Positions 1 to 11,646 of a stretch of DNA of 64,000 nucleotides are shown here, in pieces. The position numbers and the translations under genes were made by a program. Each line of letters begins with the position of its first letter. The first letter of the stretch is position 1. The stretch lies in contig NZ_JACFTB010000008.1 of assembly GCF_014281965.1 (NCBI RefSeq), forward strand, positions 124,001 to 188,000, given 5' to 3'. The notes under the pieces are model-generated. The model saw only the letters and a list, made by a program, of their open reading frames with translations, was not told the origin of the DNA and did not search any database. The stretch is from Rhodococcus sp. BP22 (GTDB lineage Bacteria > Actinomycetota > Actinomycetes > Mycobacteriales > Mycobacteriaceae).

Positions 1-275
1 GGGATCGACAGCCCCATTCCAAGAATCAACAACAGTTTGCGCCCATAGCGGTCCCCGAGAGCACCGAGATAGAGGACCGAACCAGCGAGGCCGAGCGAAT
101 ACGCGACCGCGATCAGATTGAGCTGCGTCTGACTGGCGTCGAAGTCTCTACCGATTTCCGGCAGTGCGACGTTTGCGACCGCCAAATTCAGGTTTGCGAC
201 GGAAGCAACAAGGATGAGGACGAACAGAACCAAGCTGGCCCGCGCGGGCGCTGTGTGCCTGTCGAGAGTAGTCAC
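1..275 (-). CDS. MFS transporter, N-terminal part (gene runs off the left edge)
   Basis: Only the first 91 or so residues lie in the window. They start at a GTG at 275 and read VTTLDRHTAPARASLVLFVL, then a first membrane span and a segment with DASQTQLN, typical of drug-efflux MFS proteins of the DHA2/EmrB type. The sequence GALGDRYGRK is the conserved MFS motif A between the second and third spans. Substrate cannot be told. It lies downstream of clpC on the same strand but is separated from it by a hairpin and a G-rich repeat, so it is probably transcribed on its own. Confidence 0.85.
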   Translation of the reverse strand, partial: MTTLDRHTAPARASLVLFVLILVASVANLNLAVANVALPEIGRDFDASQTQLNLIAVAYSLGLAGSVLYLGALGDRYGRKLLLILGMGLSI

Positions 276-391
276 ACATTCAGTAGAACCCAGCGTTGCG
301 TTCTCCACCTCACCCCCTGCGTGCGAATCTGTCGGTTCGGCCGCCGCTTGAATGTCACATCGAAGACATCAGATCGTATGAATGGACCATT

Positions 392-470
392 GAAGCGGGG
401 GTGGGCGGGCGAAGCGGGGGTGGGCGGGCGAAGCGGGGGTGGGCGGGCGAAGCGGCGGGGCGGGGCGGGC
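392..470. repeat. G-rich 19-bp tandem repeat (three exact copies plus a degenerate fourth)
   Basis: The unit GAAGCGGGGGTGGGCGGGC occurs exactly at 392-410, 411-429 and 430-448. A fourth, altered copy runs to about 470. Each unit carries two or more G-runs of three or longer on the plus strand, so the array could fold as G-quadruplex DNA. It lies between the clpC terminator hairpin and the MFS start, in the presumed promoter or leader of the MFS gene. Confidence 0.9.
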
Positions 471-494
471 AACCACCCAGCCCACAGACGACGA

Positions 495-528
495 AGCGGG
501 CCGCACCCCTTTCGGAGCACGGCCCGCT
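495..528 (-). terminator. Probable clpC terminator hairpin
   Basis: AGCGGGCCG at 495-503 pairs perfectly with CGGCCCGCT at 520-528 across a 16-nt loop, 31 nt past the clpC stop codon. There is no U-tract, as is common for actinobacterial terminators. Confidence 0.6.
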
Positions 529-558
529 GAGTCGAAACTACTGAGCCAAAACTACTGA

Positions 559-3099
<2,541 letters not shown>

Positions 3100-3407
3100 C
3101 GCTCTCCCTCACTTCTCGGTGGGTGGTAGCACTCCGCCCACCAGGTCTTCTAGCACCACGGTATTTGGTAATCGGGTTCGCCGGCATTTGAAGGTAAGTC
3201 TCACGTAGATGCCGAAAGGCATCCACGCCTCCAGCCTTACTCTAGTTGGCCGAAGGTTCACTTGCCGACCCTCGACCCCCTCTACAGGTCATCTCTGATC
3301 TGTAGCGACGGACCTATGTGCCTGCTTACTGTTCATAACGCACCGTCGGGGCAATTCGTTTCCCCTCGAGTGTCCGCTGTTGGCGAACAATAAACTTTGC
3401 TCGCAAG
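3100..3407. other. Gene-free interval between lysS and clpC; lsr2 is not here
   Basis: No credible coding sequence is visible on either strand. In Mycobacterium tuberculosis this position holds lsr2, which encodes the nucleoid-associated xenogeneic silencer of about 112 residues, and nothing resembling it remains. The interval should contain the clpC promoter. The one clear structure is an inverted repeat at 3208-3223. I could not assign -35 and -10 boxes with confidence. Confidence 0.7.
3208..3223. promoter_or_regulatory. Inverted repeat upstream of clpC (possible operator or hairpin)
   Basis: GATGCC-GAAA-GGCATC is a perfect 6-bp dyad with a GAAA tetraloop, about 110 nt upstream of the clpC start. 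It could be an operator or an RNA hairpin. It does not fit the ClgR or HspR consensus as I remember them, so no regulator is proposed. Confidence 0.35.
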
Positions 3408-4928
3408 TCAGCCCTGAGACGGCTTCACGATCGGAAACAGAATCGTCTCTCGGATACCTAGCCCTGTCAGCGCCATGAGGAGCCTGTCGATTCCCATACC
3501 TGTGCCCGTGGTCGGAGGCATGCCCTGCTCCATCGCGGCCAGGAAGTCCTCGTCGAGAACCATGGCCTCGTCGTCGCCGGCCGCAGCCTGACGTGCTTGA
3601 TCTTCGAAACGCTCCCGCTGGATGACCGGGTCGACCAGTTCGGAGTAACCCGTCGCCAGTTCGAACCCGCGGATGTACAGATCCCACTTCTCGGTGACGC
3701 CCGGCTTGCTTCGGTGCTGACGAGTCAGCGGAGACGTCTCGACGGGGAAGTCGCGAACGAAGGTCGGCGCGAACAAATCGTTACCGATCTGGTTCTCCCA
3801 CAACTCCTCCACGAGCTTGCCGTGACCGTAGATCGACTTGCCGTCCTTGAGTGGCACGTCGACCCCGATCTTCTCGGCGAGGGCCAAGAGTTCCTCGACC
3901 GTGGTATCGGGCGTCACGACGATTCCGAGTGCCTCCGACAGGGACGGGTACATCTTGAGTGTCGTCCACTCACCGCTCATGTCGTAGGTCGTGCCGTCGG
4001 GCAGCAGGATCACCTGCGTTCCGAGCGCGGCCTCGGCAACCTCTTGGATGAGCTCACGGGTCATCTTCGCCGAGTCGTCGTAGGTTCCGTACGCCTCGTA
4101 GGTTTCGAGCATCGCGAATTCAGGAGAGTGCGAGGAGTCTGCGCCTTCGTTACGGAAGTTGCGGTTGATCTCGAAAACCTTCTCGATGCCGCCCACGACG
4201 CAGCGCTTGAGAAACAGTTCGGGTGCGATGCGCAGAAACAGGTCGGTATCGAGTGCATTGGAATGAGTGACGAAGGGGCGAGCGGCAGCGCCACCATGCA
4301 AGGTCTGCAGCATCGGGGTCTCGACTTCGAGGAAGCCCCGTCGCTCCAGTGCGTTGCGCAGTTCTCGTACGACGGCGATGCGCTTGCGAGCGACCGCGCG
4401 TGCTTCCGGGCGCGTGATCAGATCCAGGTATCGCTGCCGGATACGCGTCTCTTCGTTCAGTTCCTTGTGCGCCACCGGGAGCGGCCGGAGAGCCTTCGAC
4501 GCGATCTCCCACGAATCGGCCATCACGCTGAGCTCGCCGCGACGGGAGCTGATGACCTCACCGTGTACGAAGACGAAGTCACCGAGATCGACGTCCGACT
4601 TCCATGCAGCCAAGGCGTCCTCACCGACACCCGCGAGGCTGATCATTGCCTGGAGTTGAGTTCCGTCGCCTTCCTGGAGAGTGGCAAAACACAACTTGCC
4701 GGTGTTGCGGACGAAAATGACGCGGCCGGCGACTCCGACGAGCACGCCCGTCTTCGCGTCGGCTTCGAGGTTGGAGTACCGGTCGCGAATCTCGAGCAAC
4801 GTGTGCGTCCGTGCCACGGACACTGGGTACGCCTCACGTCCCTGTTCGAGCAACCGGTCCCGCTTGGCGCGACGGATCCGAATCTGTTCCGGAGTGTCGT
4901 CGGCGGTGGAGGAAGCTGAATCAGTCAC
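3408..4928 (-). CDS. lysS: Lysyl-tRNA synthetase (class II)
   Basis: Charges tRNA-Lys with lysine. The 506 residues begin with an OB-fold anticodon-binding domain (about 60-160). The class II catalytic core carries motif 2 as [11 protein letters not shown] near 270 and motif 3 as [15 protein letters not shown] near 480. The length matches mycobacterial LysS. It is preceded on the same strand by the cysteine dioxygenase-rhodanese pair, about 40 nt away. Confidence 0.97.
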   Translation of the reverse strand: MTDSASSTADDTPEQIRIRRAKRDRLLEQGREAYPVSVARTHTLLEIRDRYSNLEADAKTGVLVGVAGRVIFVRNTGKLCFATLQEGDGTQLQAMISLAGVGEDALAAWKSDVDLGDFVFVHGEVISSRRGELSVMADSWEIASKALRPLPVAHKELNEETRIRQRYLDLITRPEARAVARKRIAVVRELRNALERRGFLEVETPMLQTLHGGAAARPFVTHSNALDTDLFLRIAPELFLKRCVVGGIEKVFEINRNFRNEGADSSHSPEFAMLETYEAYGTYDDSAKMTRELIQEVAEAALGTQVILLPDGTTYDMSGEWTTLKMYPSLSEALGIVVTPDTTVEELLALAEKIGVDVPLKDGKSIYGHGKLVEELWENQIGNDLFAPTFVRDFPVETSPLTRQHRSKPGVTEKWDLYIRGFELATGYSELVDPVIQRERFEDQARQAAAGDDEAMVLDEDFLAAMEQGMPPTTGTGMGIDRLLMALTGLGIRETILFPIVKPSQG

Positions 4929-4967
4929 AGACGCACACTTTATCTGTCGAACCCCACAACAGGAGAA

Positions 4968-5390
4968 TCAGTGCGCACTGACGGCCTTTGCCTCACGGAC
5001 GGTGTGCTTGGCCTTGGCCAGCACGCCGAGCAGCCCGGCCGACTTCAGTGCCTGATATCCGCCGACGAGGTCGCTGGCCTTCTTGAGCCCCAAATCCTGC
5101 AACGACGCCGCGGCAAGGCTGGAGGTGTAGCCCTCGGAGCAGATGACGATCCACTCGACGTCGTGATCGACTGCGACAGCGAGCCTGGCATCACTCGTCG
5201 GATCCAGACGCCACTCCAGCACGTTGCGCTCGATGGCAAGCGCGCCGGGCAGCGTGCCCTCGACGGCACGTTGGGCCTGAGGCCGAATGTCGACGACGAC
5301 GGCACCACGCGCAATCGCGTCGCGCAGCTCGAAGACGGTGGTGCGCTCGATGCGGCTGCGCGCCTGATCCAACATTTCGACGATCGTCAT
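4968..5390 (-). CDS. Rhodanese-like sulfurtransferase domain protein
   Basis: A 140-residue single-domain rhodanese. The ATG at 5390 overlaps the stop of the upstream cysteine dioxygenase gene as ATGA, which fixes the start. VVDIRPQAQR near 32-41 is the N-terminal rhodanese signature. ICSEGYTSSLAAASLQDLG holds the candidate catalytic Cys in a CSEGYTS loop. The sulfur acceptor is unknown. Translational coupling to cysteine dioxygenase suggests a role in cysteine catabolism or sulfane-sulfur handling. In mycobacteria a similar pair is controlled by a cysteine-rich leader peptide, and one is present here too. Confidence 0.85.
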   Translation of the reverse strand: MTIVEMLDQARSRIERTTVFELRDAIARGAVVVDIRPQAQRAVEGTLPGALAIERNVLEWRLDPTSDARLAVAVDHDVEWIVICSEGYTSSLAAASLQDLGLKKASDLVGGYQALKSAGLLGVLAKAKHTVREAKAVSAH

Positions 5391-5968
5391 TTCGATGCAC
5401 CTTCGGGTTCGTCGGTCAGCTCGGTACGGGTTCTTCGGAGCGAGGAGTGCTCGGTGACTTCGTAGTAGGACATTGCTGTCAGCGGTGGCGAGTACGCGTG
5501 AACGCTGAGGGTCGGACCGGGCGCGGTGGTGTCCGGTGCGTGCACGACGTCGTGGACCCACCCGAGCGGGAACGACGCTTGATCCCCAGCATCGAGGTTC
5601 CGGCTCTTCAGTTCATTTCCAGCCCAACGAGATTCGACGAGGGAGCCACTGAGTACAGTCAGGGCGCCGATCGAGCCCGCGTGATCATGAAGCTCGGTGG
5701 ACCTGTCCGGTACCCAGCTGATGAGCCAGACGTCCAAGTCGTCGTCGGCGTGCAAACGAGTCGCCCAGCGTTCTTCGGTCGGCCAGAGACCGCTCTCGGG
5801 CAGGATGTCGTCGAATCGGCCGTCCAGGATGTCCGAAGCGCCCTGGTCGGTGATGCGCAGCAGGTCGTGTGGCCTGAGCCGAGTAGGTAGAGAAAGTTGA
5901 GGCGCGGTACGGGCGCGGCTGGATAAAGAGCGCACCGGTTGGGAAATAAAGACAGGTGTGGAAAGCAC
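5387..5968 (-). CDS. Cysteine dioxygenase family protein (cupin)
   Basis: A 193-residue protein of the cysteine dioxygenase type I fold, which oxidises cysteine to cysteine sulfinate using Fe(II). The Fe ligands are visible in TELHDHAGSIGALTVLSG (HxH) and in LGWVHDVVH. The start is GTG at 5968 with GGAG about 8 nt upstream. The gene sits 39 nt downstream of a 13-codon cysteine-rich ORF and overlaps the rhodanese gene by ATGA. Placement between coaX and lysS is a local insertion relative to mycobacteria. A 3-mercaptopropionate dioxygenase role cannot be excluded from sequence alone. Confidence 0.88.
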   Translation of the reverse strand: MLSTPVFISQPVRSLSSRARTAPQLSLPTRLRPHDLLRITDQGASDILDGRFDDILPESGLWPTEERWATRLHADDDLDVWLISWVPDRSTELHDHAGSIGALTVLSGSLVESRWAGNELKSRNLDAGDQASFPLGWVHDVVHAPDTTAPGPTLSVHAYSPPLTAMSYYEVTEHSSLRRTRTELTDEPEGASK

Positions 5969-6007
5969 GGGGAGTACTCCAGAGTCGATGTTCGAACGAG
6001 GCAGCGA

Positions 6008-6049
6008 TCAGCCTCGACAACACTCCTGGGGTCCCATGCACGTCATCAC
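6008..6049 (-). CDS. Cysteine-rich leader peptide uORF (VMTCMGPQECCRG)
   Basis: A 13-codon ORF starts GTG-ATG and ends TGA, 39 nt before the cysteine dioxygenase start. It carries three cysteines, two of them adjacent near its end. A TAACAAT box lies 7 nt before the GTG, the spacing expected for a leaderless transcript, so the uORF would be translated from the first base. In mycobacteria, poly-cysteine uORFs upstream of cysteine-metabolism genes mediate cysteine-responsive attenuation; that role here is inferred from position and composition. ATG at 6046 is an alternative start. Confidence 0.7.
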   Translation of the reverse strand: MMTCMGPQECCRG

Positions 6050-6056
6050 GAGAAAG

Positions 6057-6063
6057 ATTGTTA
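6057..6063 (-). promoter_or_regulatory. -10 element for the leaderless cysteine uORF/cysteine dioxygenase transcript
   Basis: TAACAAT on the minus strand lies 7 nt upstream of the uORF GTG. No convincing -35 is visible; the sequence upstream is the 3' end of coaX. Transcription starting at the GTG would give a leaderless mRNA. Confidence 0.5.
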
Positions 6064-6082
6064 CACACGCCGCCCGCTAGCG

Positions 6083-6883
6083 CTAGCGCATGCGTCGTTT
6101 CGCAAGATTGCGCTCGTAGACCAGTCGCAGGCCCTCGAGCGTCAGGTCGGGCTCATGATGCTCGATTGCACTGCTCTCCCCCATGATGAGCGGGGCACTG
6201 GCACCGGTACCGATCACGGCCACGTCCGCACCGGAGAAGTCGGCGAGTTCACGACGGATGCGGGCGATCAATCCATCGACCAATCCGGCGAACCCGAACA
6301 CGGCACCGGACTGCATGCATTCGACGGTATTCTTCCCGACCACCGATCGGGGCCGCACCAATTCGATCTCCCGTAAAGCCGCCGACCTGGAAGACATTGC
6401 TGCAGTGGAGATCTCCAACCCGGGCGCAATGGCACCGCCGAGGAATTCGCCTTTGGCAGAGACGACGTCGACACAGGTCGTGGTGCCGAAGTCGACCACG
6501 ATGCAGGCGCTACCGTACAAATCGTGCGCAGCAAGGGTGTTGACGATCCGATCGGCGCCGACTTCCTTGGGATTGTCGACCAACAGCGGAACACCTGTTC
6601 GCACACCAGGTTCGACGACGACGTGCGGAATGTGCTCCCAGTAACGGGTCAGCATCGTCCGCACTTCCCGCAGCACCGAAGGGACGGTCGACAGTGCACT
6701 AACGCCGGTGATCTGGTCGACGTCGTCGCCGAGAAGACCGCGGAGCATCAATGCGAGTTCGTCTGCCGTTATTCGCGAATCCGTACGCATCCGCCAATCA
6801 CGCAACAACTTCGCGTGATCACCACTGCCACTGAACAGGCCGAGCGTCATCGATGTGTTGCGAATGTCGATCGCAAGCAACAT
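6083..6883 (-). CDS. coaX: Type III pantothenate kinase
   Basis: Phosphorylates pantothenate, the first step of coenzyme A synthesis, and is not feedback-inhibited in this family. The 266 residues start [17 protein letters not shown], the ASKHA phosphate-1 motif. [12 protein letters not shown] near 130 and [12 protein letters not shown] near 150 are hallmark segments. It starts 2 nt after panD ends, so it closes the panC-panD-coaX operon and links pantothenate synthesis with its activation. Confidence 0.96.
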   Translation of the reverse strand: MLLAIDIRNTSMTLGLFSGSGDHAKLLRDWRMRTDSRITADELALMLRGLLGDDVDQITGVSALSTVPSVLREVRTMLTRYWEHIPHVVVEPGVRTGVPLLVDNPKEVGADRIVNTLAAHDLYGSACIVVDFGTTTCVDVVSAKGEFLGGAIAPGLEISTAAMSSRSAALREIELVRPRSVVGKNTVECMQSGAVFGFAGLVDGLIARIRRELADFSGADVAVIGTGASAPLIMGESSAIEHHEPDLTLEGLRLVYERNLAKRRMR

Positions 6884-6885
6884 CT

Positions 6886-7317
6886 TTACACCAGTACGGA
6901 ATCGGCACGGAGCGTGCGAGGTGTGATCAGGCCCGAGCCCTCGGGTGCATATGCGGGGTCACTACCGAGTTCGACGGGCTTGTTCTTCTCGTCGACGAAC
7001 ACCACTCGGGGTGCGTAGTCCTTGCATTCCTGCTCGTTCATCACGCCGTAGGCAATGAGAATGACCAGATCACCAGGATTGACCAGATGTGCTGCGGCAC
7101 CGTTGATACCGATCACCCCGCTGCCACGCTCACCGGTAATGACATAGGTTTCCAACCGTGCGCCGTTGTCGATGTCGACGATGGTCACCTGCTCACCTTC
7201 GAGGAGATCGGCCGCCTCCATCAGGTCCTGATCGACGGTCACCGAACCTACGTAGTGCAGGTCCGCGTGGGTTACGGTCGCGCGATGAATCTTGGACTTC
7301 ATCATTGTGCGAAACAT
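6886..7317 (-). CDS. panD: Aspartate 1-decarboxylase proenzyme
   Basis: Makes beta-alanine from aspartate for pantothenate. The 143 residues include the self-cleavage site in HYVGSVTVD: cleavage between Gly and Ser at about 24/25 generates the pyruvoyl cofactor. [12 protein letters not shown] and the C-terminal tail match actinobacterial PanD. It lies 11 nt downstream of panC. Confidence 0.97.
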   Translation of the reverse strand: MFRTMMKSKIHRATVTHADLHYVGSVTVDQDLMEAADLLEGEQVTIVDIDNGARLETYVITGERGSGVIGINGAAAHLVNPGDLVILIAYGVMNEQECKDYAPRVVFVDEKNKPVELGSDPAYAPEGSGLITPRTLRADSVLV

Positions 7318-7328
7318 GTTCTATCCCT

Positions 7329-8231
7329 TCAATTCTTCGGGTCGTCGGGGTATTCGAGAAAGCCGGTCCCGACAGCGACACCGACGTTGTCGATGAGTCG
7401 GGTGGTGCCGAGCGTCGCTGCCACGAGAAGACGACCGTCGCCTCGCTCGGGAGCAGGTCCGAGATCGACACCTCGAAGTTCGAGATAGTCCACCTTCACC
7501 TCGGGCACCGCCGCGAGCACTTCGCCGGCCGTAGCCAGAATCACTTCGGCTCCGCCCGCCGCGGCGTGAGCCCCGGCTACCAATGCCGCCGACAACGCCA
7601 TCGCCGCCGAACGCTGGGCATCGTCGAGATAGCGATTGCGAGAAGACAACGCGAGACCGTCCTGCTCGCGCACGGTGGGGACACCGAAGATCTTCACGTC
7701 GAAGTTCAGATCTCGCACCAACTGTCGGATCAACGTCAACTGCTGGTAATCCTTCTCACCGAAGAACGCTGCATGCGGGGAGGTGATCTGCAACAGCTTG
7801 GTCACCACGGTGAGCATCCCGGCAAAGTGCGTCGGCCGGCTTGCACCCTCCATCTCGCTGCCGAGCGGACCGGGCAGAACGGTCGTACGTGGCCCGGCCG
7901 GGTACATATCCGACACCGAGGGAGCGAAGACGATCTCGACTCCTTCACTTGCCAGCAACTCCACGTCCGCGTCGAGGGTGCGTGGATAGGCGTCGAGGTC
8001 TTCCCCTTCGCCGAACTGCAGGGGGTTTACGAAGATCGACACGAACACCACTGCCCCGGTGCGTTTGGCCTGCCGAACCAAATGGATGTGCCCGGCGTGC
8101 AGCGCACCCATGGTCGGCACCAGCGCTATCTGTCTTCCGACACCGCGCAGTGCCTTCGACACCGCGGAGACGACAGTCGGATCGTGATGAACTGTCAACT
8201 CCCCCGCCTTGTAGCTACCTGCCAGGGTCAT
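7329..8231 (-). CDS. panC: Pantothenate synthetase
   Basis: Condenses pantoate with beta-alanine using ATP. The 300 residues contain [19 protein letters not shown] with the HxGH nucleotide-binding motif, [10 protein letters not shown] near 150, and the KMSKS-like [10 protein letters not shown] near 190. The ATG at 8231 overlaps the stop of the DUF2520 gene as ATGA, so the two are translationally coupled. Confidence 0.97.
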   Translation of the reverse strand: MTLAGSYKAGELTVHHDPTVVSAVSKALRGVGRQIALVPTMGALHAGHIHLVRQAKRTGAVVFVSIFVNPLQFGEGEDLDAYPRTLDADVELLASEGVEIVFAPSVSDMYPAGPRTTVLPGPLGSEMEGASRPTHFAGMLTVVTKLLQITSPHAAFFGEKDYQQLTLIRQLVRDLNFDVKIFGVPTVREQDGLALSSRNRYLDDAQRSAAMALSAALVAGAHAAAGGAEVILATAGEVLAAVPEVKVDYLELRGVDLGPAPERGDGRLLVAATLGTTRLIDNVGVAVGTGFLEYPDDPKN

Positions 8232-9172
8232 AACTCGCCTTCCAGAATCTCGATGAGTTCGGGCTTCGATCCCATGCGTTGGGCAGATCTGAGCGAGAGC
8301 GCGCGGTATCCCGCTGCAATCGCGGGATCGACGTCGCTGAGCACGTCCAGATGCTTCTGCACGGCGGCAACGTCGCCGCGCGCCACCGGCCCGGTAAGAG
8401 CGCTCTGACCGTGCCGCAACGCGTTGTCCAACGCTGCGCGCACGAGCGGACCCAGGACCCGCTGCGCTGCTTCGGGGTCGGAATCGATCCCAGGAAAGCC
8501 TGGGCCGTCGAGTGCGACTCGCAACGCGTCGACGGCGTCGGCAACGAGAGTGACGAGGTGATTGGCCCCGTGAGCCAACGCCGCGTGATAGAGCGCGCGA
8601 TTGTCTTCGGCGACATGAACCGGTTCACCACCGAGTTCCAGAACCAATGCTTGCGCGACGGCATAGCCGATCTCGTCCGCTGCGGTGATTCCGAAGCATG
8701 CAGCAGCCAGGCGATCGGTGTCCTCGGGCCCGCCGGTGAACGTCATGGCCGGGTGAATGGCCAACGGGATCGCACCTTGCGCGGTCAACGGGGCGAGGAT
8801 GCCGATGCCATTCGCGCCGGAGGTGTGCACAACGAGCTTTCCCCGGGCAACGACACCGGTTGCCGCCAACCCCGCGGCGATGGATGCCAACTCGTTGTCC
8901 GGAACGGCGAGGATCAGCAACTCGGCACGCCTGGCAACCTCGTCGACAGGCAATATCTGCGACTCCGGCAGGCGCGTACGTACGCGCTCCTTGGACTCTT
9001 CCGATACTGCAGCACAACCGAACACGACATGCCCGACGCGCTCGAGAGCCTCGCCGAGTGCGGTACCGACCCGTCCTGCGGAGACGATACCTACGGTCAA
9101 ACGCGCAGGTGCCGGGTCGGCAGAGCTTGGGGGTATTCCGCGGGCACCACTCCTGAACTCAGGTGAGGTCAC
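8228..9172 (-). CDS. Rossmann-like and DUF2520 domain protein
   Basis: A 314-residue protein resembling the conserved gene before panC in mycobacteria (Rv3603c position). It has an N-terminal Rossmann fold with [19 protein letters not shown] near 26-45 and a C-terminal all-alpha DUF2520 domain, a layout like 6-phosphogluconate-type or F420-dependent reductases. A redox role in pantothenate supply has been supposed for the family, but the reaction is not known to me. The start is GTG at 9172. Confidence 0.85.
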   Translation of the reverse strand: MTSPEFRSGARGIPPSSADPAPARLTVGIVSAGRVGTALGEALERVGHVVFGCAAVSEESKERVRTRLPESQILPVDEVARRAELLILAVPDNELASIAAGLAATGVVARGKLVVHTSGANGIGILAPLTAQGAIPLAIHPAMTFTGGPEDTDRLAAACFGITAADEIGYAVAQALVLELGGEPVHVAEDNRALYHAALAHGANHLVTLVADAVDALRVALDGPGFPGIDSDPEAAQRVLGPLVRAALDNALRHGQSALTGPVARGDVAAVQKHLDVLSDVDPAIAAGYRALSLRSAQRMGSKPELIEILEGEL

Positions 9173-9327
9173 CGAAACTTCCTCTCGTTCGTTCCAGTCC
9201 CGCTCGGCGGGTACCAGACGTCCTGAACGAAGGATAGCGGCACCGGGATACCTCGGGCCACGGCCTGAGCAGTGATCTATTTCACCCTTCGGTATCGCGT
9301 CCGGCGTTCGGACGAGATGTCAGCAGG

Positions 9328-10563
9328 TCAGTCGGCGCGGCGCCGATGACGACGTGCGCTCGGTTCGGTGTCACTGGATTTCATTCCTGCCATGATCTCG
9401 GCCACCGAACGACCATTGGAGTGCGCACCCGCGCCATCACCGTCCGGCTCGGCTCGACGCCGTCGCCTCGGAAGATCGGAAGCAGGCTCCGAAGCGCCGT
9501 GACTTTCCACGTCCTCGGTGTTCGAGTCGGGCACAGGTGCCACAGCTTGCTCGGGAACCGGTGCTGGTTGTTCCGTCGACTCCGGAACAACCTCCGGCTC
9601 GAACACCCGGCTCGCATACGGCTGCTGGCTCGAATACGACTGGCCCGAATACGGCTGCGAACTCGTGCCCGAAACCTGGGCTGCCGCGAGCGGTTCTTCT
9701 GCTTCGACGGCCGTCGACCGATCGGACGAATAGCCGACAGGCTCACTCACCAGCGGAGATGTCGGAGCCGGGACATGCGGCGGAGCCGGGGCGTGCGGTG
9801 GTGTGGGTACGCGTCGACCGCTGCCCTGTGATCGCGATTCTGCGGTAGGGGCCGGCTTGCTCGGCACATAGCCCCCGCTGGACACAGAACCCGCGCTGGG
9901 CATGTCCTCGCTACCGATGGGGACGTCGGGATAGAGCACCGAGGTCTCGGCTGTGACGGGCTCGTCGTACGGCGTTCCAAGTCCGGGCACGGGGGCATTC
10001 GGGCCCTCGGCGCTCGGGGAAGAGGACTGCGAAGATTTCCCGGGAACGAACAAGCCGGAAGGTGCCGGCTGGTAGCTGGCGTAGCTGCGACCGCCGAGCT
10101 CCTGCACACGCGTCGCGTCGGCCCGCAGCGCCACCCGTTCGGTGGGCAGGTTGCCGTCGAACAGTAGTTGCAGGTTGTTGCGTAGGTGAGCCAGTTCGGC
10201 TCGAAGTGCCGCGATCTCGCTGGTCTCGACGGCTACCTCGCTCCGTACGCGAGACTCGACGCCCAGTTCGTACTCCCGCCGAGCCGAAATCTCACGGGCG
10301 AGTTGGAGCTCGTACACAGTCTGAAGATCCTTGGCCCTGGTTTGGTCGGCCACTGCTTCGCGGCGGTACTTCGTCATCGCGAACGCACCGATGATCGCGG
10401 CCCACAACGCTGAGACCAAGCCCACACGTAGCCACTGCACATTTTCGCTGAACAACATCAACATGCTGGCGATGATGCCGAATACGACCAGCGCTGCAAT
10501 GAAAAGCTGGCTCGCACTCCGCCGTTGACGGCGTGACGCTTTCGCGCGAGTCGGTTCGGTCAT
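9328..10563 (-). CDS. DUF6779-type membrane protein with coiled coil and Pro/Ser-rich tail
   Basis: A 411-residue protein in the position of Rv3604c. Two membrane spans lie near 18-36 and 45-65. A charged coiled-coil region (about 70-135) precedes a long low-complexity tail rich in Pro, Ser, Glu and Ala that ends in an Arg-rich segment. No catalytic motif is seen. The cytoplasmic tail would suit a scaffold or envelope role, but its function is unknown. It lies between the folate genes and the pantothenate genes, with about 100-150 nt on each side. Confidence 0.8.
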   Translation of the reverse strand: MTEPTRAKASRRQRRSASQLFIAALVVFGIIASMLMLFSENVQWLRVGLVSALWAAIIGAFAMTKYRREAVADQTRAKDLQTVYELQLAREISARREYELGVESRVRSEVAVETSEIAALRAELAHLRNNLQLLFDGNLPTERVALRADATRVQELGGRSYASYQPAPSGLFVPGKSSQSSSPSAEGPNAPVPGLGTPYDEPVTAETSVLYPDVPIGSEDMPSAGSVSSGGYVPSKPAPTAESRSQGSGRRVPTPPHAPAPPHVPAPTSPLVSEPVGYSSDRSTAVEAEEPLAAAQVSGTSSQPYSGQSYSSQQPYASRVFEPEVVPESTEQPAPVPEQAVAPVPDSNTEDVESHGASEPASDLPRRRRRAEPDGDGAGAHSNGRSVAEIMAGMKSSDTEPSARRHRRRAD

Positions 10564-10663
10564 GACGTCCAGGGTAGCTGGCTAACCGTCGACAAACGGG
10601 GAAGCCGGACTACGCTTGTCCACTTCGGTGATAACGATCCGGCGCAGGGGACGGTAAATGCTT

Positions 10664-11131
10664 TCACCGTTCGGGCCTGTCACCGGAGTCGGTGGGCGTC
10701 CTGCAGCAACGCTCGAGCCACAGCGCCGCACCAACCAGGGCACATGCAGCGACGAGTCCGACGAGGACGCCTGCCCGATCCGAGGACGCGGCGCGCACCG
10801 ACGACGCGAGCGGGACGATGTGGAGCAAGAACCCCAGCCACACACCGGCAGCTGCTGCACCGACCAGAGCAGATGCCTTGGCCAGGGCCAACGCTCGGGC
10901 CGCGGTGATCGGATGGAGCTGACTCGGCCCGTCGCCGACCTGCAGTTTCTCGATGCGCGATCGAACCACGAAGCCGAGCACCGTCTCGGCGATCGCGACG
11001 ACGTAGAGCGATGCGCCGGCGAACACATGAATCGGTGGTAGCGATCCGTAGAACGATCGCACGAGCAGCCAGGTTGCGAGAGCCGCAAATCCGGCGAGGC
11101 CGACAAGATCTCTGAATCTCGTGGCCGTCAT
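10664..11131 (-). CDS. DUF3180 membrane protein
   Basis: A 155-residue protein in the position of Rv3605c. The start [10 protein letters not shown] at 11131 overlaps the folK stop as ATGA. Four hydrophobic segments (near 8-25, 35-55, 80-105 and 118-138) fit a small integral membrane protein of the DUF3180 family. Its function is unknown. Coupling to folK is conserved across actinobacteria. Confidence 0.85.
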   Translation of the reverse strand: MTATRFRDLVGLAGFAALATWLLVRSFYGSLPPIHVFAGASLYVVAIAETVLGFVVRSRIEKLQVGDGPSQLHPITAARALALAKASALVGAAAAGVWLGFLLHIVPLASSVRAASSDRAGVLVGLVAACALVGAALWLERCCRTPTDSGDRPER

Positions 11132-11646
11132 GGAGCGGTGTTCGGTGTGTGCAGTGTCATCTCCGTGCGCTGAACGCCCGCCCGTTCTTCCTCGCTCAAC
11201 GATTCGATCCATTCGCCCACCGACCGAGCCTCGCCCGACACTTCGAGCGACGCCCCAGGGTCGACCTCGAGCCAAGGCACCAGGACGAATGCTCGCTGGT
11301 GTGCTCGAGGATGCGGAAGAAGCAGCTGTGGATCGCTACTGGAAATGTCGTCACACGTGATGATGTCGACGTCGAGACTTCGCGGTCCCCAACGCTCGAC
11401 TCGTACGCGGTCCGCTGCCTTTTCCAGTTCACGAGCAACTTCGAGCCAGTCGTACGGACCCCGTTGTTCGTCGTCCGCTACGACGACGGCATTGAGAAAG
11501 TCCTGTTGTTCGACGCCTCCCCACGGCGCCGACGAGTACACCGAAGACACCGCAACGACGCGGTCGCCGAGCGCGGACGTAACCGAACGCAGATGCGCAT
11601 ACGAGTCACCGACATTGCTGCCGATCGACAGCACCGCGCGCGTCAC
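11128..11646 (-). CDS. folK: 2-amino-4-hydroxy-6-hydroxymethyldihydropteridine pyrophosphokinase
   Basis: Transfers pyrophosphate to the pterin before dihydropteroate synthesis. The 172 residues include [13 protein letters not shown] at the N-terminus, [28 protein letters not shown] (metal-binding DxD) and [15 protein letters not shown], all HPPK hallmarks. It overlaps both folB and the DUF3180 gene by 4 nt. Confidence 0.97.
   Translation of the reverse strand: MTRAVLSIGSNVGDSYAHLRSVTSALGDRVVAVSSVYSSAPWGGVEQQDFLNAVVVADDEQRGPYDWLEVARELEKAADRVRVERWGPRSLDVDIITCDDISSSDPQLLLPHPRAHQRAFVLVPWLEVDPGASLEVSGEARSVGEWIESLSEEERAGVQRTEMTLHTPNTAP

Noticed and set aside
3289..3687. 132-codon minus-strand frame at the lsr2 position
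   Set aside because: Mostly the out-of-frame 3' end of lysS; the sequence shows none of the Lsr2 features.
10582..10663. Reading frame continuing past the DUF3180 stop (ending near SPASPFVDG)
   Set aside because: It is in another frame from the DUF3180 gene and has no start or ribosome-binding site of its own; a frameshifted extension could not be supported.
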